Positions 10,101 to 19,132 of a stretch of 40,937 nt of DNA are shown piece by piece. Numbering within the stretch: the stretch's first letter is position 1; each line of letters starts with the position of its first letter. Made by a program: the position numbers and the translations under genes. A model generated the notes under the pieces. That model worked only from the letters and a program-made list of their open reading frames with translations, was not told where the DNA came from and searched no databases. The DNA lies in the IMG/VR virus record IMGVR_UViG_3300028372_000231, positions 1 to 40,937 of that record; one strand, 5' to 3'. This stretch comes from a virus.

Positions 10101-11922
10101 GGATAGGCCGGTCGGAGATCTGACCAATCTTGAACTCAGGCTTATGTCTGAGGCGGCGTCATTTGATGTCCCCGACAGGTTCAAGAATCAGATCTACCCT
10201 CACATTGCTGTCAGGTTGTATTGCCCTAGTGATAACGCAGTCCTGAGCATGGGTGAGATTGTACCCGGTAGGCTTGTGGATGTCTCAAACTACATGTCTG
10301 ATGCCAGTGAGAATGTGTCATCTAACTTTGACATCGTAGAGTCGGACTATGGGTTCCTGTTCCCTTCTATGATTGGGGATGGGAACATGGCGCGGGAGTT
10401 GACGCTTACCGCTGATGGTATCGACCACTTGAGAGGTGATTACCAAGAGTTGTTCTATGTTCTGAATAGTCTTTGGCTGTCCGGAATGTCTTTCCCATTG
10501 GTCATTGGACATGGGCGCGACGGGTATGGTGGACTGACTGAGTACGCGGTAATCAACGGTGGGTTCAATACTGCACCATCTGCTAATAGCTTCTCGATTG
10601 AGATACCATTGCTTTTGGATGACTGGAATGTCAAACCCGGTTCTACCAAGTTCAACTCACCTCCGGAAATCTATGAGATGAGTGCCGACACTACACACGC
10701 CATAGTCAATCAGAGTGTTATTTTTGATTCCGTGGTGGCCGACCCTGATGGGGACGTAGTTACCAAGTCCTGGGACTTCGGCGATGGGTCGGTAGTTGAG
10801 ACCCCGTTCTCCGTGACCAACAGCTTCAGTACGCAGGGTGTCTATGAGGTTGTTTTGACAGCTTCAGACCCGAGCGGTGCTAAAGATGTTGAGAAACTTG
10901 TTGTGTATGTGGAGTATGAGCCGGTTGACACTTACACTATGGCGTTTGTCCCTAGTCCGGTAGAGATCGGCACGGTCGCTGATGTAAATGTCCGCTCCGT
11001 TGGTGCTAGCGGTTTCCTGGTTGAAGATAGTACGACCGAGGTCACGATTTCAATTGGGTCACAAACTGATGTGGTTCTGATTGACAGTAACAATGCCCCC
11101 CAGTCGTCCATCACTAGGACTCTGATGAGGGGTGAAGCTCAGTTTGGGATAGAGTCAGATGTTGTGGGCGACTATACGGTAACCCTTACGGATACATTTG
11201 GCAGGTCGATCACGAAGACTGTTTCGTTCGATGACCCTGTGGAGTTCGACCACTACACACTGGAGATGGATCCTAATTTCCCGTATGTTGGAAACGACTT
11301 CTACATGGCTGTGGCCTTCCGGAATGCTTTTGGAGATCTCATTGGCCTTGCTGATGGGTCTACAGTCAGGTTGACCAGTCTTGATGGCAATACACATGTA
11401 TTTATTGATGGTAACGGTCAGCAGGTGACCACCATTGATGCTGTAGTACAGTCGGGAATGACTGCTACAGTTCAAGCCACGACATTTGTTGAGGTTGATG
11501 AATACTTGGTCGACACTACCAACCTGGACGATCCGGTCACCTTTCCAGATCGACAGTTCGCGCTTCCAATTGGTCCATCGTATAACACGTTCGACCACTA
11601 TGAGGTGTCAACGAATCCCTCTTTGCCAACAGAAGGGGTGGAGTTTGACATCGTTATCGAGGTCAAGAATATCCATGGTGACACCATCGACAACTACGAC
11701 GGTGAATCCCTCTACCTTTACCTTGAGGAAGGCAACGGTGACCTTACCCTTGAGTTCAAGGACTCCCAGTCTAACTGGGTAACTGATGTGACTGTTCAGA
11801 TTCAGAACGGAGTGGCAACAGTAGTAGCAAGAGGTGTAGAGCAGGATTACGTCTTGCTTGTTGATCCAACACAGTTGAGCGACCTTACGACCAGTTCGTT
11901 TGACCTCTCTGTGTACGAATGA
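7174..11922 (+). CDS. Giant tail protein with propeller, PKD and Ig-like modules
   Basis: About 1582 residues, starting in an ATGA overlap with the previous stop and preceded by AGGAG. Residues about 120-480 look like a beta-propeller: they contain sialidase/glycosidase-like stretches such as SEDLVDW, but no catalytic set can be assigned. Residues about 600-760 resemble a laminin-G or lectin jelly roll. Residues about 1167-1249 are a PKD domain (the DPDGD...SWDFGDG core is visible). After it come three Ig-like repeats beginning VDTYTMAF, FDHYTLEM and FDHYEVST. The mix of sugar-binding-like and Ig-like modules is typical of phage adhesins. No signal peptide or transmembrane helix is seen. It probably forms a tip fibre or adhesin with its neighbours. 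Confidence 0.7.
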   Translation: MIRYTFNYPIETKLVNEEGSFEGPRSLDPPAGIDYEARVARVGSELVNASQVRLSHKDDFVSGVHRVRQNPTLEGLFPRAFSEPFHLEYAYDTGPLIGQSEKGVQDFHPFVVNAFEGSDLYSKNLKNMRVTEYEGSVYMVGEIADPMMRVHLYKMDSDTLEFNLVKVFDEVVVDDSTSNQEEGSPDLCVHDGALYVAYRSADRGGDSSSIAVWNSEDLVDWRHDVFPVENTFGALFTDFRLRMASGLDSLCIVFYATRQVYNQCAILIQLRDMRSMISTDGGGEFRFSHDSYSSFNRSTGTSEYTEAIRHNALYNYFIPSNKRPSAPEEYFCSVNFDLYFDEAMASFVVVKGGDPDGMQDGAGDNNTTYLMAIKTVDGSFLDWEPCLNMKTDDMVARSDWSDDRDSPSREVTDVCVVPGETVSDIFVTMGDGRQVAHAEFSFVGRNLFKPGTTRTKPFAYGKKSHPEYVFVSTYMDSRAAGLVTTGNPSWAYESGLTNSVSNPYAYASSCRWRNQIVTIVDIDGNSANPDSNSRRFMSLKAPMGAVTELYQYQYGYCRYYDGLEDWGWGSQVLGSGSTGRTEFNGDIYNVCTINATNDEAYYNSGSFFEKLGSDNHFKLKFQFLSEALPVGTGSIHFLEVSLPGTEDAYLQLRLYQDGTVSLIDEYGSIVQDVAQTTIGTPHELLLCYHLPVGGTESELVAWNRAVGERDWASHTVVPYSGVFRDRGYYPALTGEPRIKLGVFNYGGFGDNGPIRFGVGDVHASTLDESFEPGFTSVIGTTRRGSSEGIRRYGTASTADPLQVYSNRIRLHDGSIIEIDGGRLDEEAEDVFRYGHSLTRNSARNLVNGMADSVYDFTPVWDSSQGYIDFIFENVEMGIFDMVSLVNISGVYDFTLFCGEYDPVTGGFTTGSQEEYSIPYLDLNHVSTIGRTVVVEETFDSSILKGNSVIAVDPSTSPVTPVYHYLVVDNYDGILELDRPVGDLTNLELRLMSEAASFDVPDRFKNQIYPHIAVRLYCPSDNAVLSMGEIVPGRLVDVSNYMSDASENVSSNFDIVESDYGFLFPSMIGDGNMARELTLTADGIDHLRGDYQELFYVLNSLWLSGMSFPLVIGHGRDGYGGLTEYAVINGGFNTAPSANSFSIEIPLLLDDWNVKPGSTKFNSPPEIYEMSADTTHAIVNQSVIFDSVVADPDGDVVTKSWDFGDGSVVETPFSVTNSFSTQGVYEVVLTASDPSGAKDVEKLVVYVEYEPVDTYTMAFVPSPVEIGTVADVNVRSVGASGFLVEDSTTEVTISIGSQTDVVLIDSNNAPQSSITRTLMRGEAQFGIESDVVGDYTVTLTDTFGRSITKTVSFDDPVEFDHYTLEMDPNFPYVGNDFYMAVAFRNAFGDLIGLADGSTVRLTSLDGNTHVFIDGNGQQVTTIDAVVQSGMTATVQATTFVEVDEYLVDTTNLDDPVTFPDRQFALPIGPSYNTFDHYEVSTNPSLPTEGVEFDIVIEVKNIHGDTIDNYDGESLYLYLEEGNGDLTLEFKDSQSNWVTDVTVQIQNGVATVVARGVEQDYVLLVDPTQLSDLTTSSFDLSVYE
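9483..9496. repeat. In-gene palindrome copy TGAACCTGGGTTCA
   Basis: Family copy inside the second giant tail gene, read in frame as F-E-P-G-F-T. Confidence 0.55.
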
Positions 11923-11933
11923 ACCTAGGTTCA
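11920..11933. promoter_or_regulatory. Palindrome TGAACCTAGGTTCA before tail-tip gene
   Basis: The perfectly symmetrical version of the family. It overlaps the stop codon of the previous gene and lies just before the AAGAAGGAG ribosome binding site of the next gene. Confidence 0.6.
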
Positions 11934-11947
11934 AAGAAGGAGTATTT

Positions 11948-14900
11948 ATGAGTGAGAATAGAGATTACGCAGTTAGGATAGAGGTGGAGGGGGAGTTCTT
12001 TCGCTTTGGCACTGACCGTTTGATAATTAGCGAAACGCTGGGTGGGGAGACGGCTAGTTTCAACTACCTTCCTTTCATTGTGGAGCTTGACGAGCTTACG
12101 GAGGAGGTAGGGTTGGACTCCGACTCACCCGTCCCCACCTTCGATGTGACGGTGTGGGATGCCATCCGGCAGGTCATGGATGAGCTACAAGAGCTTGACT
12201 ATGAGTCCGCGCCTGTAACCATATTCATGGTAGAAGATGAGGAGGTTGTTGGTAAGTTTGCAGGGTATATGACAGATGTTGGATTCAGGGAAGGGCAAAT
12301 GTCCTTCACTGTCAGGTCTGATGAGGACGCCCCGAATGAGAGCTTCCTCACTGAGTTCACTCCGTATACATTTCAGTATACCGATGTGTTCAGTGTTAAG
12401 GATGCGAACCTTGTGGCCGGGTGGGAGAGAGAGGAGAATTGTCCTTGGACGGTGGCCACCGCTATTGAGAGAGTGGAGAAGTACGATGGTCAATCTAGAG
12501 ACCTGAAGATTGTGCACCCTGACGGAAGTGGAGGGTGGGATTCGGAAAGATTCTCAGGTTCTACTACGTTTGGACTTGAGGCTGATGTTGTCCTGGACGA
12601 TGCTAGTGAGATACACGTAGTCCACCGTAACTACCCAGGTGAGATTTGGTATACTTGGCGGGACTCGCTAGGCAGTTGGCACACTGAGGGTACAGGTCTT
12701 ACTGGTTTTGATCCATCCATTGAAGTTGTGGGTAGTGGCAGTAACCGGACTGTATATATCGCCTACCGTGGGCAGGTTGTCAGCGACGCTTACAATGATG
12801 GCATCAATGTAGACTCAAAGCGCACGGCCAACCTTGGGATCAGAAACTCTTCGGGGTCTTGGTCGTTCGAGGTTATTCAGGAAAACGGCTGGAATACCGA
12901 TGTGGGGGTAAGTCCTGATATCTCAAGGGATGGGAGTAACCTTTTTATAACCTATATCGACATCGAGAACCAACAGGTGAGGATGGCCTACAAGCTTCAC
13001 GGTTCTAGTACCCAGTCCCCGTCTACTGTGGCAACTGATAGTCACCGTGCTGTCTCAGCTTTGGACTCAGGCGGAAACCCATGGGTTCTGTTTATGGGGA
13101 CCACTGCTCAGGGATTGAAGCTGGCTAAGCACGATGGAGTTTCTTGGAGTGTGTCCTCAGTGCCGACACCGGAATCCGGGATTAGAGATATCTCGTTAGA
13201 TGTGGATACATATCAGAATAAGGATCACGCGTATATAGCATTCGGGGTCTTGTACGGGAACGAAGGGGTCTACAGCGGCACCGATGAGTCTGGTAGTTGG
13301 GTGTTCGAGGATATTCAGGACAACGGCTCTCCACTGGGTGTTGATATCGTAGCTATGGGTATCAACAACCCTCGGGTTGCCTATCTGGACACTAGTAAGG
13401 ATGACGGCACCCTTATGTTCGCTGAGAGGATCGGTGGCACGTGGAATGTGTCAAGCGTTGCTAGGCTTGGGTACTACTTTGAGGTTGGCGACATATCGCC
13501 CAGAAGGGACTTCGGTCTTGTGATGGACGGGGCAACTCCTTACATTGCAGCTTACGCCAAGGTGGGTGAGCCGTACACCGACAAGGTGCCGGTGCCTGCT
13601 GTTACTGAGCGGTTTGCAAGGCTTGGCCACGATTACTCAGCGGGCGGCGCGAAAGGTATTCACCTGGACGGCAATCTCAATGATATGCACTTTTTCGAGT
13701 TTGAGTTCGACCCCTTGGAGGGCGACGATGGCAGACTCATAGCCACGAGGGTTGACGCTCTTACTCCAATAAACTCAACCCCGTCTGATAACAAGTGTTT
13801 GTTTGATGAGATGGGTGGATATGTAGCGATTGGACATCCTGGTGCGGCTAACTATGAGGTTGTTGAGTATAAAAAGGTTGGATTCCTTGTGGATGTTTTT
13901 GGGACGAGCGCAGCGGATCAACTTGGTGATGACCACGATATGACATTGTACAATAGTGCTTCCGGAAATGGAAACGGCCTTGTTGCGTGGAGTGTGATAG
14001 ACCTGAATTACAATCATAAAAAGGGAGAGCCAGTCAGGTTGCTATATGGTCAAGGAGTGGAGGCGCCGGACTACACGTTTGATATCTTGTATGTCAATTC
14101 GTATAGCTGGGTGCCACATGGTCAAGGTGGCTTCGAGGATCAGCCTGAGCTTACGGCTGGGTTCGTCGACATCGGCTTGGACATAGACAGGCAGATTACC
14201 ATGCCGGATGGTTCGTCGGTAGACGTTACAGCTATCCACCGTTACAAGATGGCGTTGCAGGGGGAGGAAGGATACCCTGGTGACACGTCGGATATACTTG
14301 GTCTTCAGATGCACACCCACACCGAGGATGACCTCACAGTGGATTCTGGCTCGGGCTACCTTGGCTTGTTGCCAGATACAGACCACGCTTGGCATGTGAA
14401 GTTCTTCCCATCTCAGTTTGCAATGAGCAAGAGTGTGGACTCCGACACCCCTGTGAAATTTGTCGGCTTCCAGTGGCAGTTGGCGAGTATGGATGTCTTT
14501 GTTGAGAACGCCGGTGGCCGCGACTTGATTGCTGGGACACTGACCTTTGAAGAGTTCAAGGCATCGCTACCCAGTTTCAAGAATAGAATGCGCGGGTGTA
14601 GGGTGGACATGCTCAAGGCGTACACCGACATCATAGTGAGTCGGCGCTCCCTCTATAACAGCACGGAGTGGAGTGAGGTGAACCAAGCCTTTCTGAATGA
14701 GGCATCTGGACTCTACGCGACGTGCACCAGTTCGGGCATCGAGTACGACGACACCACATGTGCATTCTTTGAGCGACTCAAGTTCAGCTACAATGATGAC
14801 TATGGGAAGCCTGAAGAAGCGCTTGGTAATATGCTGTCGGATGCTTCCGCAGACCCCAACCCCGTTACTGATTACAATCAGCGGGTTGAGAACCTGTTCA

Positions 14901-16294
14901 CGAATATGCTTCTGTTCAAGAGTAGGTCTGGGCTTGCCTTCCAGTCTGACGACATGGGCATTGAAGAGGCTAAGACCTACTTCGCTAGTAAGAAGTACCG
15001 TGTCATTCGTGACCCCGTTCCTGAGAACTCAAAAGACCTTGGAAAGATCTTCCCAATTGTGTACGGCCACGTTCGACAAGTGCCGCTGATACACACCATG
15101 GGTAAGAAGGTTGCAGCGGGTAAGAAGTGGACGGCGGGCGATGATGTCTACATTTACGCAAGCCACCCTTGCGATGTCAAGACGCCGTACGATATACAGC
15201 TATACATCGAGGACACAGAGTCGGAGGAACCCAGGACCAAAGATGACTTTGGTATGTCACTGGGCAAGCATGTGATCGACTCCCCGTTTCCAAATCAAAT
15301 AAATAACCACTACGAAAAGGAAGGGGAGACGGTTAGGTACGTGGGAACTCTTAACCATCCCTACCACCAGATTGACACCTTCCGGACTAGTGAGGGCATC
15401 TCACTACAGGGAATCAAGCTTCGTGGTGGTGAATGGAATCCTGAGTTGGGTTCACTGGATAAGAGGTACCCAATTCGTTACGGGGTCGGGTCTTCGACTC
15501 TATACGGCTCATACTCCGGATGGGTTGACACAAACCAGATGTACACCGAACGTGGTGGCGCTGTAATCACCCACCCATGTGACATCATCAACCACTATAT
15601 CGACCACTATGGGGAGTACCCGTTCAACTCCGAGATGATTGATAGAGAGAGTATTGAGAGGGTGAAAGCCAAGACGCGCAAGTATGAGGCGGCGGTCTAC
15701 ATCGAAGAAGAGATGAGTCCCTCGGTTCTAATCCCTAAGCTGTGTCGACAACTGGGCATCCTCTGGTATCTCTATGGAAGTGGACTTAGGTTCAAAACCT
15801 CAGACTTCAGGATTGAAGAGGTCAAGTGGAACAAACCTCTGTCCCACAATCTGAACCTTCTCAACAAGGTCGAGGAGGATGATAGAGGCTACCGTGACCT
15901 GTACAATAAGGTCATCTATAACTACCAGAAGAACTGGATGGATGGTGGCTTCGACAAGAGGATTACTCTTGACTCGTCTAATAACGAATACTGTAGGAAT
16001 GCTGACAAAGCAAAGGGCAACCGTAGGACTCTCACTGTTGATGCCGACTTTGTGAACTCTTCGTATGTCGCCAATCACGTTGTCAGGCGTCTCGCTAAGA
16101 TTAATTCATCGAGGAAGATTTTCTACAGTTGCTCAGCTAAGTATGTCGATGGAATCCGGTTCGAGCCGGGTGACATTGTTCCAATGACATACCCACCTTA
16201 CAACATGTCGAACGAGCCGGTGTTCATCAAGTCTGTGAAGCCGGGGCAGTCAAAGATGGACCTGGAAGTGGTTAGGTTTCCTGACTTGATTTGA
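11948..16294 (+). CDS. Tail tip attachment protein (gpJ-like) with inserted beta-propeller
   Basis: About 1448 residues. ATG at 11948 is chosen because AAGAAGGAG lies 7-8 nt upstream; an in-frame TTG at 11900 has no such site. Residues 1-170 form a compact acidic N-terminal domain. Residues about 190-540 contain several short repeats of the type x-G-S-W-x-F/V, alternating with DIS...LFITYID-like strands, which reads as a beta-propeller. A jelly-roll-like region follows. The last ~400 residues resemble the hub part of gpJ-type tail-tip proteins, including YNKVIYNY, VVRRLAKIN and FEPGDIVPMTYPPY. It would form the tip that contacts the host and opens the tail. A terminator follows the gene. Confidence 0.7.
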   Translation: MSENRDYAVRIEVEGEFFRFGTDRLIISETLGGETASFNYLPFIVELDELTEEVGLDSDSPVPTFDVTVWDAIRQVMDELQELDYESAPVTIFMVEDEEVVGKFAGYMTDVGFREGQMSFTVRSDEDAPNESFLTEFTPYTFQYTDVFSVKDANLVAGWEREENCPWTVATAIERVEKYDGQSRDLKIVHPDGSGGWDSERFSGSTTFGLEADVVLDDASEIHVVHRNYPGEIWYTWRDSLGSWHTEGTGLTGFDPSIEVVGSGSNRTVYIAYRGQVVSDAYNDGINVDSKRTANLGIRNSSGSWSFEVIQENGWNTDVGVSPDISRDGSNLFITYIDIENQQVRMAYKLHGSSTQSPSTVATDSHRAVSALDSGGNPWVLFMGTTAQGLKLAKHDGVSWSVSSVPTPESGIRDISLDVDTYQNKDHAYIAFGVLYGNEGVYSGTDESGSWVFEDIQDNGSPLGVDIVAMGINNPRVAYLDTSKDDGTLMFAERIGGTWNVSSVARLGYYFEVGDISPRRDFGLVMDGATPYIAAYAKVGEPYTDKVPVPAVTERFARLGHDYSAGGAKGIHLDGNLNDMHFFEFEFDPLEGDDGRLIATRVDALTPINSTPSDNKCLFDEMGGYVAIGHPGAANYEVVEYKKVGFLVDVFGTSAADQLGDDHDMTLYNSASGNGNGLVAWSVIDLNYNHKKGEPVRLLYGQGVEAPDYTFDILYVNSYSWVPHGQGGFEDQPELTAGFVDIGLDIDRQITMPDGSSVDVTAIHRYKMALQGEEGYPGDTSDILGLQMHTHTEDDLTVDSGSGYLGLLPDTDHAWHVKFFPSQFAMSKSVDSDTPVKFVGFQWQLASMDVFVENAGGRDLIAGTLTFEEFKASLPSFKNRMRGCRVDMLKAYTDIIVSRRSLYNSTEWSEVNQAFLNEASGLYATCTSSGIEYDDTTCAFFERLKFSYNDDYGKPEEALGNMLSDASADPNPVTDYNQRVENLFTNMLLFKSRSGLAFQSDDMGIEEAKTYFASKKYRVIRDPVPENSKDLGKIFPIVYGHVRQVPLIHTMGKKVAAGKKWTAGDDVYIYASHPCDVKTPYDIQLYIEDTESEEPRTKDDFGMSLGKHVIDSPFPNQINNHYEKEGETVRYVGTLNHPYHQIDTFRTSEGISLQGIKLRGGEWNPELGSLDKRYPIRYGVGSSTLYGSYSGWVDTNQMYTERGGAVITHPCDIINHYIDHYGEYPFNSEMIDRESIERVKAKTRKYEAAVYIEEEMSPSVLIPKLCRQLGILWYLYGSGLRFKTSDFRIEEVKWNKPLSHNLNLLNKVEEDDRGYRDLYNKVIYNYQKNWMDGGFDKRITLDSSNNEYCRNADKAKGNRRTLTVDADFVNSSYVANHVVRRLAKINSSRKIFYSCSAKYVDGIRFEPGDIVPMTYPPYNMSNEPVFIKSVKPGQSKMDLEVVRFPDLI

Positions 16295-16319
16295 CACAAG
16301 TTACATCTGTATGAGCACT

Positions 16320-16346
16320 AAGGGGTGGAGAAATCCACCCCTTTTT
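16320..16346 (+). terminator. Intrinsic terminator after tail module
   Basis: AAGGGGTGG pairs with CCACCCCTT around a 6-nt loop and runs into five T residues. It separates the tail genes from the replication genes and is the clearest rho-independent terminator in the window together with the one at 25675. Confidence 0.9.
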
Positions 16347-16350
16347 GCGT

Positions 16351-16390
16351 GGAACAAGTTGAGGGTATTCGGCATTGTAAAGGTGTAAGG
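16351..16390 (+). promoter_or_regulatory. Conserved GGAACAA...GGCATTGTA block, copy 1
   Basis: Shares GGAACAA, an 11-nt variable stretch, GGCATTGTAAAGGT and a following AAGG with three other blocks at 21605, 21775 and 26357. This copy lies directly after the terminator and before the helicase gene, where a promoter is expected. It is the most diverged of the four. Confidence 0.5.
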
Positions 16391-16413
16391 AAATGACATG
16401 ATGAGAGGAAGAG

Positions 16414-17886
16414 ATGATTAAGATTCAAGTGACTGATAAGTTTTCGTACGTGGATGCCCCGCCTGATGTTATCAGGTATCTGAGGATTCACATGCGTGTC
16501 GAGAATGACATTTACGCTAGGAGGGCTAACAAGTATCTCAGGAAGTACAAGTACCTTGTGACTAAGAAGGGGAGGTTCCGGACTGGGGCGCTCCCGCGAG
16601 TGGTCAAAATCATTAAGAAGCTCAACAGGGAGTTCGAGCTTGATGACCGCCGACTTGTCACTCGCTCTCCGGACATGGACAGGGTGAAGGTTCTTCTGAA
16701 AGGGATGAGGATTGGTGGCAACCCACTGAAGCTTCGTAGCTATCAGATCGACTCACTCATCACTGGCCTGAAGAAGACGCGGGGAATCTTTGACCTGTGT
16801 ACCGGCGCGGGTAAGACCGTCATCATGGCGGCACTGATGAACTCATGGTGGAAGAAGACTCTGGTCGTCATCAACTCTAAGGACTTGGCTCGACAGCTAC
16901 AGTCGGAGTTGGCTGACTACATGCAACAGCCGGTCGGCTTCATCGGCGCTGGTGTGTGGAATCCCAAGCAGTTTACGGTTGCTATCGACGCAACTCTTAC
17001 ACAGGGGAAGGACCATATCAGGGACTACCTGAAGGATGTCGAGTACCTAGTGTTCGATGAGGTCCACCACCTTCAGGCTAAGACATGGCAGACAATCTGT
17101 GACTGGTGTAGCAAGGCGTCCATTGTTCATGGTTTCTCAGGGACTCCACAGACTTCGACTATCAAGCTGGAGGATGGTTCCGAAGGGGACATGAACGCTG
17201 TCCTGTATTCGTACATTGGACCCGTCATTGCGCGAGTCAAGGCCAGTGAGCTTATCCGGCTAGGGTACTTGGCCAAGCCGTACGTCAACATCGTTAAGAA
17301 TCAGGTGTACTTTGATTCTGACCCGCTCCAATACAACCGAGAGTACAACCGTATCATCGTCGAAGATGACATCCGGAATAACATCATCTCCAAGATTACG
17401 CATGGTGCGTATGAACAAGGGGAGCAGGTCATCGGGTTTGTCCGCCGTATCGAACACGGCAACATCCTCGAAGACATGATGGCTGGAGACTACGGGATTC
17501 CCAGTAGTGAAATCGGGTTCTGCCATGGTAGCACGTACGACCGCGAAGGCATGATTAAGAGTTTCAAGCAGGGGGACTTGCGGGTCTTATTCGGGACCGT
17601 TCTGACTGAAGGGTTGAACTTCCATTGTGACGTTGGAATCAACATGGCTGGAGGTAAAAGCTATGTGAAGGCTATTCAGAAGATTGGACGAATCCTCCGT
17701 AAGACGAAGGGGCCGAATGGGGAGGTTGATACAGAGCTAGAAGAAACGGTGAAGTACTACGACTTCGCTGACCGAGGACATGTTTGGTATTCAGAACATG
17801 CCGATGTCCGCATAAACACGTATCGTGACGAAGGTCATGATGTAGAGTTCATTAACCCAGACCAAATCCTGAAGGGTGCAGCATGA
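16414..17886 (+). CDS. UvsW-like superfamily 2 DNA helicase
   Basis: 490 residues, close to T4 UvsW in length (about 500). Motifs in order: LRSYQ at 107-111, Walker A CTGAGKT at 129-135, DEVH box with a further His at 215-219, SGTP at 242-245, and a C-terminal helicase half with SGTP-distal GILGR-like motif VI seen here as QKIGRILRKT. Such helicases branch-migrate or unwind recombination intermediates and R-loops, moving T4-type phages from origin- to recombination-dependent replication. GAGGAAGAG precedes the ATG. The gene opens the replication block after a terminator and the conserved upstream block, and its stop overlaps the next start (ATGA). The helicase family is secure; the UvsW-type role is inferred from length and from RecA- and gp46/47-like genes downstream. 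Confidence 0.88.
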   Translation: MIKIQVTDKFSYVDAPPDVIRYLRIHMRVENDIYARRANKYLRKYKYLVTKKGRFRTGALPRVVKIIKKLNREFELDDRRLVTRSPDMDRVKVLLKGMRIGGNPLKLRSYQIDSLITGLKKTRGIFDLCTGAGKTVIMAALMNSWWKKTLVVINSKDLARQLQSELADYMQQPVGFIGAGVWNPKQFTVAIDATLTQGKDHIRDYLKDVEYLVFDEVHHLQAKTWQTICDWCSKASIVHGFSGTPQTSTIKLEDGSEGDMNAVLYSYIGPVIARVKASELIRLGYLAKPYVNIVKNQVYFDSDPLQYNREYNRIIVEDDIRNNIISKITHGAYEQGEQVIGFVRRIEHGNILEDMMAGDYGIPSSEIGFCHGSTYDREGMIKSFKQGDLRVLFGTVLTEGLNFHCDVGINMAGGKSYVKAIQKIGRILRKTKGPNGEVDTELEETVKYYDFADRGHVWYSEHADVRINTYRDEGHDVEFINPDQILKGAA

Positions 17887-18287
17887 GAATTCAAGGCGCT
17901 AACCGAGAGACATTGTATGGGATCTTCAAGTCCGTTTACCGGGATGTTGTAGGTAGAGGTTTCAAGTTTGAGACCGGGGAGAAGAAGAGAGTTCGACGGG
18001 TTTTCAACAGGATTGCTGAGAGTCTTGGTGAGCGTGACGAGTCCAAGTTCAAGTCTGTTCTTACTGTCTTCCGGAAGTACACCGAGTTGCAGATGAAGAC
18101 ATGGCTACAGTGGGAGAAGAGAGACAGGGGTAACCTGCTGGGATTCCTGGAGCGCGGCGATGAGCCTGAGATTTACGCTCGCGGAGAGTTGAAGAAGGAC
18201 GATGATATCCATGAGAATGACTCTACCGGTTCTGCGGCACATGATATCGCAGGTCGTACAACAGCGCATGATTGGGATGACTTTTGA
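17883..18287 (+). CDS. Hypothetical protein between helicase and helicase loader
   Basis: 134 residues, translationally coupled to the helicase through ATGA. The N-terminal ~85 residues are basic and helical (many Arg and Lys). The last ~40 are acidic and low-complexity (KKDDDIHENDS...HDWDDF) and probably disordered. No family is recognised. A basic body with an acidic tail and placement between helicase genes fit a small DNA-binding or replisome accessory protein, but this is inference from context only. Confidence 0.7.
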   Translation: MRIQGANRETLYGIFKSVYRDVVGRGFKFETGEKKRVRRVFNRIAESLGERDESKFKSVLTVFRKYTELQMKTWLQWEKRDRGNLLGFLERGDEPEIYARGELKKDDDIHENDSTGSAAHDIAGRTTAHDWDDF

Positions 18288-18298
18288 ACTTGGGTTCA
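18285..18298. promoter_or_regulatory. Palindrome TGAACTTGGGTTCA before helicase loader gene
   Basis: Family copy overlapping the previous stop codon and ending 3 nt before the ATG at 18302. The only purine-rich stretch at Shine-Dalgarno distance (GGG at 18292-18294) lies inside its right half. Confidence 0.6.
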
Positions 18299-18301
18299 AG
18301 A

Positions 18302-19132
18302 ATGAGTGATGAATTTGATTTCTTCCTCGTTGAGAGGAATACGAATCGACTGATGCAATACCGTAAGCGCATCTGTAGGGGCTGTGATGAATGTGCTCAA
18401 GGTGAGAATTACATTTGCCCCGACCACACCAAAGAGTTCCACTTCAAGCTGAGGTTCCTGCAATACAACATTCCTCCGCACGACCTTGAGGTTGCCATGG
18501 GGGAGCACGGTGAGATCTTTGAGCGACGTGTGAGGGAGTACAGTCTCATTGACGAGACCACTCGCGACACGCCGTTAGACGGGTACGAAGAACTGTTCGA
18601 CCCGTACATGGAGAACCTGGATGGCAAGGTTTACGAGCGTGCACTTTCGTGGGCGTTCTACGGTCACAACGAAGCCGGTAAGACAATCACAGCCATCCAC
18701 ATCCTCTGTGCAGCGATTGAACTTGGGTTCACAGGTTACTACATCCATTTCAAAGACCTGATGACCCTGTACAATAAAGCTGATTACGGCGATGAACCCG
18801 ATGATAAGCGACTCATGAACTTCATCATGGGTTGCGATTTTCTAGTTGTGGATGAGGTGGGCAAGGAGTCAAAGACCAGTGACCAGATCATTGGGGTCTT
18901 TGAGAACCTGATTAAGAAGAGGACATCTGAGTCCAAGCCGACAACGCTTGTTATGAATGTGAAGTTCCCTCACAGGTACGTCAAAACTGAGAATGGTCCC
19001 GTCGCAAAAGGTGGGTTCATGGGTAAGTATGGGTACAGTGTGTGGAATGCGTTGATGAGAAATTATCGAGTGATTGAGTTCTCCCCGAAGGGTAAGTTTA
19101 GGGAGAGGACTCGTGAGGAGTGGGATCTATGA
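18302..19132 (+). CDS. DnaC-like replicative helicase loader (AAA+ ATPase)
   Basis: 276 residues from ATG 18302; an in-frame TTG at 18284 would add six residues encoded by the palindrome. Cys25, Cys28, Cys31 and Cys39 with nearby His42 suggest an N-terminal zinc-binding knot. Walker A is GHNEAGKT at 121-128 and Walker B is DFLVVDEVG at about 179-187. This fits DnaC/DnaI-type loaders, which place the ring helicase on single-stranded DNA. It is followed with a 4-nt ATGA overlap by the DnaB-like helicase gene, the expected partner. Size, motifs and neighbour agree, so the call is strong although no DnaC-specific motif was verified. Confidence 0.82.
   Translation: MSDEFDFFLVERNTNRLMQYRKRICRGCDECAQGENYICPDHTKEFHFKLRFLQYNIPPHDLEVAMGEHGEIFERRVREYSLIDETTRDTPLDGYEELFDPYMENLDGKVYERALSWAFYGHNEAGKTITAIHILCAAIELGFTGYYIHFKDLMTLYNKADYGDEPDDKRLMNFIMGCDFLVVDEVGKESKTSDQIIGVFENLIKKRTSESKPTTLVMNVKFPHRYVKTENGPVAKGGFMGKYGYSVWNALMRNYRVIEFSPKGKFRERTREEWDL
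18718..18731. repeat. In-gene palindrome copy TGAACTTGGGTTCA
   Basis: Family copy inside the helicase loader gene, read in frame as I-E-L-G-F-T. It has the same core as the copy just before this gene. Confidence 0.55.
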
